Positions 29,279 through 36,035 of a stretch of 41,686 nucleotides of DNA are shown here, piece by piece. This DNA is from Halomonas sp. PR-M31 (lineage in GTDB: Bacteria > Pseudomonadota > Gammaproteobacteria > Pseudomonadales > Halomonadaceae), in contig NZ_JIBT01000023.1 of assembly GCF_001039575.1 (NCBI RefSeq), positions 1 to 41,686 on the forward strand, in the 5' to 3' direction. Under the pieces are notes generated by a model that worked only from the letters and a program-made list of their open reading frames with translations, had not been told where the DNA came from and did no database searches. Numbering within the stretch: position 1 is the first letter of the stretch; each line of letters starts with the position of its first letter. A program made the position numbers and the translations under genes.

Positions 29279-30622
29279 ATGACAGAACAGTATTTTGGCA
29301 AGACACCCCTGACGCTGATCGCCCTTTTCTTGCTGCTGCCATTCAATGCGCTGATATGCCTGACGGCTTTAATTGCTTGCATGATAGCTCGTGCAAGGGG
29401 CTCAAAACTGGGCCGGGTCGAGGCAGAGAACCCCAAGACCGTGCTGGTCAGTGGCGGCAAGATGACCAAGGCACTGCAGCTGGCACGCTCATTTCATCAG
29501 GCCGGTCATCGCGTTATTCTTATCGAGAGCCCGCGCTACTGGCTCACCGGCCATCGATTCTCGACGGCAGTAGACCGGTTTTATACGGTTCCGGCACCGG
29601 ACAGCCCTAATTATGCAAAGGCGCTTTTGGATATCGTTCAGCGCGAGAACGTCGATACCTACGTGCCGGTATGCAGCCCGGTGGCCAGCCTGTTTGATTC
29701 CAAGGCCATCACCACCCTCGCTCCTCATTGTGACGTTGTCCACGTAAGCCCGGACGTCATCGAAAAACTAGACGACAAACACCAATTTGCCGAAATATCT
29801 CAATCGTTGGATTTATTGGCGCCGAAATCCTTTCGTATCACCCATGCGGAACAGGTCACTCAATTCGACTTCTCCCAATATAACCGCCAGTTCATCCTGA
29901 AAAGCATTCGCTACGATTCCGTGCGTCGCCTGGACCTGACCAAATTACCCATGCCAACGCCAGCAGAAACTGCAGCATTTGTCGCGACGTTGCCAATCTC
30001 GGAAGAGAACCCTTGGGTGATGCAGGAGTTTATCCCAGGTACGGAATATTGCACCCACGGCACGCTGCGCGACGGCGAACTGAGAGTGCATTGCTGCTGC
30101 CTGTCATCGGCATTTCAAATCAACTACGCCTCCGTCGACGCACCTGAGATCGAAAACTGGATTCGCCATTACGGCAAAGCCCTTGCCCTGACCGGGCAGG
30201 CATCATTTGATTTCATTCAGGCCGACGATGACGGCAAATACTACGCAATCGAGTGCAACCCTCGTACTCACTCGGCTATCACCATGTTCTACAACCACCC
30301 GGGTGTGGCGGCTGCCTATCTTGAACGTAATACGCTTCCTGAACCCATTCGCCCGCTGTCATCTAGCCGCCCGACGTACTGGCTGTATCACGAATTATGG
30401 CGGCTACTCACGCACTTGAACTCGCCTTCATACGCTTTAGAACGGCTCAAGGTAATCGCCCGTGGCAAGGACGCCGTGTTTGATTGGCGCGATCCACTAC
30501 CTTTTCTGATGCTGCACCACTGGCATGTACCACTTTTGCTATTGCGCGACCTGCGTGAGCGACGCGGATGGCTGCGCATTGATTTCAATATCGGAAAACT
30601 CGTGCAGCTGGGCGGCGATTAA
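29279..30622 (+). CDS. mysC: Mycosporine-glycine synthase, ATP-grasp ligase (MysC-like)
   Basis: An ATP-grasp enzyme of about 447 residues expected to couple 4-deoxygadusol to glycine, forming mycosporine-glycine. A hydrophobic N-terminal segment (about residues 10-38) suggests membrane association, as in cyanobacterial MysC. Stretches I recall from that family are present: VSGGKMTKALQLARSFHQ (about residue 56), YWLTGHRFS, VPVCSPVAS, LKSIRYDSVRRLDLTKLP, WVMQEFIPGTEYCTHGTLRDGEL, IECNPRTHSAITMFYNHPGV and the ending IDFNIGKLVQLGGD. The start is uncertain between ATG 29279 and GTG 29264. A hairpin terminator follows the stop. The amino acid used is inferred from the family and could differ. Confidence 0.9.
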   Translation: MTEQYFGKTPLTLIALFLLLPFNALICLTALIACMIARARGSKLGRVEAENPKTVLVSGGKMTKALQLARSFHQAGHRVILIESPRYWLTGHRFSTAVDRFYTVPAPDSPNYAKALLDIVQRENVDTYVPVCSPVASLFDSKAITTLAPHCDVVHVSPDVIEKLDDKHQFAEISQSLDLLAPKSFRITHAEQVTQFDFSQYNRQFILKSIRYDSVRRLDLTKLPMPTPAETAAFVATLPISEENPWVMQEFIPGTEYCTHGTLRDGELRVHCCCLSSAFQINYASVDAPEIENWIRHYGKALALTGQASFDFIQADDDGKYYAIECNPRTHSAITMFYNHPGVAAAYLERNTLPEPIRPLSSSRPTYWLYHELWRLLTHLNSPSYALERLKVIARGKDAVFDWRDPLPFLMLHHWHVPLLLLRDLRERRGWLRIDFNIGKLVQLGGD

Positions 30623-30656
30623 CGAATGCCGCTTTGCTGCAACGCGTAACCGTTGA

Positions 30657-30683
30657 GATAACCGGTAGCGCGGTTGTCTTTTT
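30657..30683 (+). terminator. Rho-independent terminator between mysC and mysA
   Basis: An 8-base stem GATAACCG / CGGTTGTC (one G-T pair) with a 6-base loop is followed at once by five T. It lies 34 bases after the mysC stop and ends 114 bases before the mysA start. It implies mysBC and mysA can be transcribed separately. Confidence 0.75.
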
Positions 30684-30797
30684 CATGAACCTACCAGGGA
30701 GGACCAGTCGCTATGCAACGCTTGTGTGCCAACACATATAGGTTTTCATTTCCCCTTTTGCATAACCAGAGCCCTGCTCTTCACAGGACATGGACGT

Positions 30798-32540
30798 ATG
30801 ACGCCTATTACAGACAGACTTATAGAGTTAATGAACAGTCAAGCGCTTACTGGCCCTGCATCATCAGACCTAAAGGCGACTCTCAAGACGCTTGGCGAGA
30901 GTGAATCCTTCGAGCAGCTACTACGCACCCTGATCGAAGCGCCAGCGTTTTCTGACGAGTTGGGTGCCGACTTCGCGGCAGCCCAGGCGGTTGAAGGCAT
31001 TTCAGCTTGCCGCATGCTGCGAGGCGCGCTCAATCTACCGTTGGGGCAATTCTTCGTACTCTTGGGGCGGCTTTTTGAAGCGCTCGATTCAACTGAAGGC
31101 AAGCAAAAAGCCCGCTCGCCGTGGTCGGAGTTTGCCAACCAGATAATGCACTCGACACCCCTGGCTCAGACCAAGTTGCTGACCTATCTGACCACCGTGA
31201 CCGACGACTCGGTGCGGCATCGGTTTACCGATATGGCAGCACGACTTGGTGAGTCCGATCCCCACGCCATTTATCCGACATCGGTCTATCGTGAGTGTGG
31301 CGGGAGCGTACAGTGCACGTCCGACCAGCAAACGGTGGAAGCCTTGATGAGCTTCAGCACCTTTGCCTCCATACGCACGATCGATCATGCCCTCGACGTA
31401 AAGCAACCGGCGCTGCGGGATATCTACAAGCCACTGGGTCGCTGTATTTGCCTGATCGATGAAACCGTCGAAAAACTGCATGGCGCGGCATTCGAGGCGT
31501 ATTTCGACAGCCATGAAATCGTGCTGGAAAAGCGTGTGTACCGGGCAATGGAAGCCGACAAGGGGCTCTCCACGGTAGAGCGCATGCTGGGTGATTTCAA
31601 ACATCTTGGCGTATCGCGCAACGAGCCGGTGCTTATCGCCGGCGGTGGTGTGCTGGCGGATACCGGGGGGCTTGCCTGCGCGCTATACGGGCGCAACACG
31701 CCCTACGTGATGCTGTCCACGTCGATCGTGACCGGCATCGACGCCGGCCCTTCGCCGCGCACCTGCTGCGATGGCTTTGGCTACAAGAACCTGATGGGCG
31801 CCTATCACCCGCCGATAGTGTCGATCACCGACCGGTTCTTCTTCGAGACATTGCACGAAGGCTGGCTGCGTCACGGCATTGCCGAGATCATCAAGATGGC
31901 CGTGGTCAAGAATCTCGAGCTGTTCAATGACCTCGAGGCAGCGCAATCCCGCTTGATCGATACCCGGTTCGGCACCATCGACTGCGCGCCAGACGATGAC
32001 ATCAACGACCTGTCCCAGCGTATCTTGGGCGGTGCTCTGAAGTCCTATATCGAAGCGGAATACGGCAATCTTTTTGAGACTCATCAATGTCGTCCCCATG
32101 CCTATGGGCACACCTGGTCACCAGGATTCGAGATCGAGGCAGGGCTGTTGCATGGCCACGCCGTGGCGATTGGCATGGGGTATGGCGCTTTTTTAAGCGC
32201 TCGTGCCGGCTGGATCACGGATGAAGAACTGCACCGCATTCTGCGTTTGATGAGCGGTTACGGGTTGAGTCTGACCCACGACATCCTCAACAACCGCCCC
32301 GTCATGCTGGAAAGCCATCGCAAGATTCTGCAAAAACGCGGCGGCAATCTGGTGGCGCCCATCCCCAAAGGAGGCATCGGCGAGTGTGGCTACCTCAATT
32401 CACTCTCGGAAGAGGAGCTTTTCGAGACCTTGAATGACTATCAGACGCTATGCGCCGACTATCCGCGGGGTGGCCTGGGGATCGATGCGCACTGTCGCGA
32501 CGTAGGGTTGGAAGATCCTTCGGCGGCAGAAATACGTTAA
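30798..32540 (+). CDS. mysA: Sedoheptulose-7-phosphate cyclase, demethyl-4-deoxygadusol synthase-like, with N-terminal extension (MysA-like)
   Basis: A 580-residue sugar phosphate cyclase of the dehydroquinate synthase superfamily. Expected reaction: sedoheptulose 7-phosphate to 2-demethyl-4-deoxygadusol with NAD and a metal ion. The NAD loop is IAGGGVLADTGGLACALYGRNTPYV. Predicted metal ligands are Glu363 (GIAEIIKM), His438 (AYGHTWSPGFE) and His452 (LLHGHAVAIGM). The ending IGECGYLNSLSEEEL and YPRGGLGID resembles cyanobacterial DDGS. Two oddities: about 165 extra N-terminal residues without a recognised domain (cyanobacterial DDGS are about 410 residues), and the sequence IDAGPSPRTCCDGFGYKN where those enzymes have IDASVAIKVAVN. 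The start at 30798 has AGGA nine bases upstream; a GTG at 30726 is in frame but poorer. 2-epi-5-epi-valiolone synthase is the main alternative; mysBC beside it favour DDGS. Confidence 0.85.
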   Translation: MTPITDRLIELMNSQALTGPASSDLKATLKTLGESESFEQLLRTLIEAPAFSDELGADFAAAQAVEGISACRMLRGALNLPLGQFFVLLGRLFEALDSTEGKQKARSPWSEFANQIMHSTPLAQTKLLTYLTTVTDDSVRHRFTDMAARLGESDPHAIYPTSVYRECGGSVQCTSDQQTVEALMSFSTFASIRTIDHALDVKQPALRDIYKPLGRCICLIDETVEKLHGAAFEAYFDSHEIVLEKRVYRAMEADKGLSTVERMLGDFKHLGVSRNEPVLIAGGGVLADTGGLACALYGRNTPYVMLSTSIVTGIDAGPSPRTCCDGFGYKNLMGAYHPPIVSITDRFFFETLHEGWLRHGIAEIIKMAVVKNLELFNDLEAAQSRLIDTRFGTIDCAPDDDINDLSQRILGGALKSYIEAEYGNLFETHQCRPHAYGHTWSPGFEIEAGLLHGHAVAIGMGYGAFLSARAGWITDEELHRILRLMSGYGLSLTHDILNNRPVMLESHRKILQKRGGNLVAPIPKGGIGECGYLNSLSEEELFETLNDYQTLCADYPRGGLGIDAHCRDVGLEDPSAAEIR

Positions 32541-32555
32541 ACGAAAGCGTGGCAC

Positions 32556-32585
32556 ACTATTCCATTCGGCAACGGATGGAATAGT
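32556..32585 (+). terminator. Strong hairpin after mysA
   Basis: A stem of 13 pairs (ACTATTCCATTCG with CGGATGGAATAGT, one G-T pair) is closed by a GCAA tetraloop, 15 bases beyond the mysA stop. Only two T follow directly, so it may stop transcription weakly or protect the 3' end of the message. Confidence 0.6.
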
Positions 32586-32646
32586 TTGCAGTCATTATCA
32601 GAAATAGCTAAGTAATAGGCGTCATTGCTGACGAACCGCAGCCAGG

Positions 32647-33105
32647 ATGACTCAAGTGATGCAGACAGCACCAAGAATCGAAACGCCACGACTTCTATTG
32701 CGAGCACCGGTCATTGAAGACGCCGATGCCATCTTCGAGGAGTACGCCGCCGACCCAACGGTTACGCACTATCTGACCTGGCTTGCCCACGAATCCAAAG
32801 AAACAACGGCCGGTTTTCTGCGTGCACGAATTAACGTATCAAAGACCGGGAAAGAGTTTTCCTGGGCGATCACCTTGCAAGGCAACGACAGAGTGATTGG
32901 CATGATCGACGCCCGCTTCCAAGGCCATAGGGTGGAAATCGGCTTTGTATTAGGTCAAAAGCACTGGGGCCAAGGCTATATGACAGAAGCCACCACGGCG
33001 CTTGCAAAGTGGAGCCTTGGCCAGCATGGAATCTTTCGTGTATGGGCGGTGTGCGGTGAGGAGCGGTCGGCACCTCTAATACTGATCTTCCATAAAAAAA
33101 CCTAA
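32647..33105 (+). pseudogene. GNAT-family N-acetyltransferase, 3' end replaced by IS630 sequence
   Basis: The first 135 or so codons encode a GNAT acetyltransferase of the RimJ/RimL type: IETPRLLLRAPVIEDADAIFEEYAADPTVTHYLTW, WAITLQGNDRVIGMID, then IGFVLGQKHWGQGYMTEATTALAKWSLGQHGIFRVWAVC, which includes the acetyl-CoA-binding loop. The family normally continues with a segment for the last strands (xNxxSxRVxEKxGM); here it changes to GEERSAPLILIFHKKT and stops. The break coincides with the end of an IS630-family remnant on the other strand, so insertion truncated the gene. It follows mysA but is separated by a hairpin. A role in mycosporine modification is possible before truncation but is unsupported. 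Confidence 0.75.
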
Positions 33106-33958
33106 TGAATGGGCGAGGCACGCAAAAATTGCTTGGCCTGCCCACGGTTCCGCTTCAGCCAATGCGTATCATAACGCAGCCACTCACCCAAAGCCGTCGG
33201 AAATGCCCGGTTGGTACAGCGCCGCTTTAACCAACTTCATATCACCTCGGCCGGGTTCAACTCGGGCGCATAAGGCGGCGGAGCTTCCAGGCGCAACCGG
33301 CCTTGTACCTCCGGGCAGCGTAGCAGCGTCTATTAAAAAACCCACGATGCTGGCGCCGGTGACCGTATCCGAGGTCCAGTGAAAATAGCTACGCCCTTTG
33401 TCCGAGAAGGCGCCGATGGCCATATGGCGCTGCGACTTTCCTCGCTTGCCCTTGAAGACCGGCGTTTGCCTTACAGGCGCAAAAGTCTTCTGATAATGCG
33501 AGCAGAGATGGAAGCTCGACTCATCGACGAAGATCAGCGTTTTATTTTGCGCCTCGGCTTCTTTTTTTTAACTCTGGACAGAGCTGCTCTCGCCAGTAGT
33601 CGATAGAGGCCTCATCACGCCGGCTATCCTGACGCTTGGCCGTTTGCCAGGACCAGCCCCATTGTCTGAGTAAATCACTGATCGATGAGGTGCTGTAGTG
33701 AATATCGGTCAGCCGGGCGATGGCATCGGCAATACGCTGCGTCGTCCAGCGCTGGTCTTCATAGCCGAAGTCTTCCGGCCCCCGGGCTTCGAGTGCCACC
33801 AGCACCTTGGCCATCTTGTCGGGAGAAAGACGCGGCGGCCGACCGGATCGTGGCTGTGTCTTGAGCGCTTCTTCACCGTTTTCTCGGTCCCGGACGACCC
33901 ATTGGCTAATAGCCCCTTGAGTGACCTCCAGGCGGCGAGCAGCTTCCAATTGACTCAT
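33102..33958 (-). pseudogene. IS630-family transposase remnant
   Basis: The 5' part (33542-33958) encodes the helix-turn-helix region MSQLEAARRLEVTQGAISQWVVRDREN and TTQRIADAIARL. Frame then shifts at a run of eight A on the coding strand (seven would stay in frame), leading to LIFVDESSFHLCSHYQKTFAPV with the first catalytic Asp. After SIVGFL the sequence jumps to VQGRLRLEAPPPYAPELNPAE (catalytic Glu), so about 25-30 residues with the second catalytic Asp are missing. A TGA at 33237-33239 replaces the usual Trp in VIWSWLKR. The element is therefore inactive. I could not identify its terminal inverted repeats. The N-terminus also looks short for the family. Confidence 0.85.
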
Positions 33959-34208
33959 GCCGTCCTTGACCCATTAAACGGTGAGCGAACGACAATAGGC
34001 GTGAGCGGAATTCAGTAACATAAAGATATCATGTCAACGATCAGAGGATGTGCTCGGTCGACAGGCTATCCATTACGAAGCTCCTGTATTGTCTAAAGTC
34101 TCGTCTCTAATGGCCGATAAAAAGAATAACGCTATTCTCGCGATTGAAGGCCTCAAGGCACGTAACTTTCACTCGACAACAAATTTACTAAAAAAAGAAA
34201 TCATTCAG

Positions 34209-34615
34209 ATGAAACTAAAAATTTTTGTCTTTTTAGTCGCCACATTCGGTTTAATTTTTGGCGTTCACGCGCATGCATCATGTACTTCAAACACAATTGG
34301 GGACACTAAGCTTCATAACTGCTCGGACGGTACAAGTGGTACGTCACAGACAATTGGCGGAACAACCTTCCATAATTTCAACAACGGTGCCACTGGGACT
34401 TCCCAATCAGTTGGGGCAACGACTTTTATAACACTGATAATGGCGTATCAGGAAGCTCTCAAAGCATAGGGGGTACTACCTTTCATAACTACAATGATGG
34501 AACGTCCGGGACATCACAAAGCATTGGTGATACTACTTTCCACAATTACAACAATGAAATATCAGGGACGACCCAAAACATCGTCGGGACTGGTTTTTAC
34601 AGCCACAACAGGTAA
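34209..34615 (+). CDS. Small secreted repeat protein, apparent 1-base deletion
   Basis: After a signal peptide (MKLKIFVFLVATFGLIFGVHAHA, cleavage before SCTS) the protein consists of about five 19-residue repeats of the form QTIGGTTFHNFNNGATGTS, ending GTGFYSHNR. The frame changes near 34424 in a run of four T; five T would read ATTFYNTDNGVSGSS and continue to a stop at 34613. The repaired length is about 135 residues. Small secreted proteins with this repeat occur as hypotheticals in several proteobacteria, as far as I recall; function unknown. The Shine-Dalgarno is weak. The gene is AT-richer than the crt, rec and mys genes, suggesting horizontal origin. Confidence 0.7.
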
Positions 34616-34622
34616 TTCAGGC

Positions 34623-34642
34623 GCCTAACTTTGGCGTTAGGT
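34623..34642. repeat. Short inverted repeat between the two secreted-protein genes
   Basis: GCCTAAC (34623-34629), six bases, then GTTAGGT (34636-34642). The halves fit the RYYYAAC and GTTRRRY ends of integron attC sites, but the gap is far too short for a normal attC. It could equally be a small hairpin. Only the inverted repeat itself is certain. Confidence 0.35.
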
Positions 34643-34663
34643 ACATAAAAGGAGAACATCATA

Positions 34664-35059
34664 ATGAATATTAAAAAACTCGTAGCTGCCCTAACACTTT
34701 CTATAGGATTTTCTTCATTATCATTTGCGGCTTGCCCATATGACCAAAATTGCCTCAACAATCCGTATGGTGCAGGCAGTCGATATAAAGCTGATGGCCT
34801 TAATAATCCGTATAGCCAATATGGAAGTTCATATAGCAATAAGTCTCATACCAACCCTTACGCAACAGACGCACCAAAGCTCTATGACAGTCAAGGCAAC
34901 TATCGCGGCAAATTAAGCAACAACCCATATGACCCAGATTCAACGTCAAACCCCTACGGTCGGTATGGCAGCAAATACTCACCAGACAGCATCAATAATC
35001 CGTATGGTGCAGGCAATCCGTACTCAAATGAACCAATTTATGTCATTCCGTCACGGTAG
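34664..35059 (+). CDS. Small secreted NPYG-repeat protein
   Basis: A 131-residue protein with a signal peptide (MNIKKLVAALTLSIGFSSLSFA, cleavage before ACPYDQN) and a mature part made of irregular repeats around NNPYGAG, LNNPYSQYG, NPYATDAPKLYDSQGNY, NNPYDPDSTSNPYGRYG and SINNPYGAGNPY. It is rich in Asn, Pro, Tyr, Gly and Ser, so probably extended and exported. AAGGAG is well placed before the ATG. I recall similar unnamed proteins in other proteobacteria; function unknown. It lies beside another small secreted repeat protein and upstream of an IS5 copy in an AT-rich accessory stretch. Confidence 0.8.
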   Translation: MNIKKLVAALTLSIGFSSLSFAACPYDQNCLNNPYGAGSRYKADGLNNPYSQYGSSYSNKSHTNPYATDAPKLYDSQGNYRGKLSNNPYDPDSTSNPYGRYGSKYSPDSINNPYGAGNPYSNEPIYVIPSR

Positions 35060-35121
35060 TGTATCTACGGGCAGCAGAACGCAGCTAAGCTGCGCCTCTG
35101 CTAGCGGCGTTACGTTCAATA

Positions 35122-35990
35122 AGAGTGCCTTTCAAAACCTGTCTTGGAGCTTGTTCAGACAGATCAGGAAACAGCCCAGTAGCGTAAAGGCGTAATGAAT
35201 ATCGACTCGCTGTTCATAACGCGTGGTGAGTCGCCTCATCCGAAGCAGCCAGGCAAAGGTTCGCTCGACAACCCAACGATGGCGCCCAAGCCGCTGACTG
35301 TCTTCTACGCTCCGACGAGCGATACGAAGCTGAATGCCGCAGGCCCGACATGACCGGCGACAGCGTCGATAATCATAAGCCTTATCTGCATGAAACTTTC
35401 GAGGACGCTGACGAGGGCGCCCTGGTCGGCCTGACAGCACTAGCTGCACGCTATCGAGCAAAACCGCCAAAGGGACACTGTCGTGCATACTGGCACCCGA
35501 CAGCAGGATAGCCAACGAGACGCCTTGGCGATCCGTCAGCATGTGGCGCTTGGTGCCGGGTCTGCCCCGGTCCGTCGGGTTGGGGCCGAGGGCCGAGCCC
35601 CCTTCTTTGTCTGTACGGATACGCTATCCATACAGGCTCGCTCCCAGTTGAGCTGGTCGGCATGATAGAAATGTACCAATAACGTCTAGTGTAGATGTTC
35701 CCAGGCACCCGCCTGCTGCCAGTCGCACAAGCGACGCCAACAGGTGACGCCTGAGCTGCAGCCCATTTTCTGAGGCAACATTTTCCAGGGGATGCCTAAG
35801 CGCAGAACGAACAGGATGCCTGTCAAGGCTTTGCGGTTAGAGACAGGTGGGCGTCCACCACGCGCCTTGGGCGTCGGCGGTGGTAGCAATGGATCGACAA
35901 TGGACCAGAGTTCATCGGATACGATCTTTTTAGCCATACCGAAAATCTAGGCATGGCCGAGGCTTTTTTCAAGGTTTTGAAAGGCACTCT
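35122..35990 (-). mobile_element. Complete IS5-family insertion sequence (IS427-like), 869 bp
   Basis: Perfect 19-base terminal inverted repeats AGAGTGCCTTTCAAAACCT (35122-35140) and its complement (35972-35990) flank one transposase region. The trinucleotide ATA lies directly outside both ends and is the likely target duplication. The target was the short gap between the NPYG-repeat gene and the phospholipase D-like gene. Intact ends and duplication mean recent insertion, although the transposase frame is interrupted as written. Confidence 0.9.
35132..35937 (-). pseudogene. IS5-family transposase, interrupted
   Basis: The N-terminal part (35686-35937) reads LWSIVDPLLPPPTPKARGGRPPVSNRKALTGILFVLRLGIPWKMLP, a DUF4096-type start of IS5/IS427 transposases. 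An in-frame TAG at 35686-35688 interrupts it, followed by VHFYHADQLNWERACMDSVSVQTKKG, which contains the first catalytic Asp. The frame then moves at a run of five G (35598-35602; six would stay in frame) to GSALGPNPTDRGRPGTKRHMLTDRQG, and on to HADKAYD and VVERTFAWLLRMRRLTTRYE (the catalytic Glu region). IS427 elements may use a programmed -1 shift, but I see no A-rich slippery site. It is dead as written; sequencing error could explain the frame change but not easily the TAG. Confidence 0.85.
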
Positions 35991-36035
35991 ATAACAGAAA
36001 ATTCAATTACCAGATTACGATAAAGAGGAATAAAA

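Noticed and set aside
30713-30904. 63-codon ORF as a real protein-coding gene
   Set aside because: It overlaps mysA out of frame and its peptide has no family features; at most it is a leader affecting mysA translation.
33379-34018. Plus-strand reading frames within the IS630 region as genes
   Set aside because: They are antisense to clear transposase sequence and have no protein-like pattern of their own.
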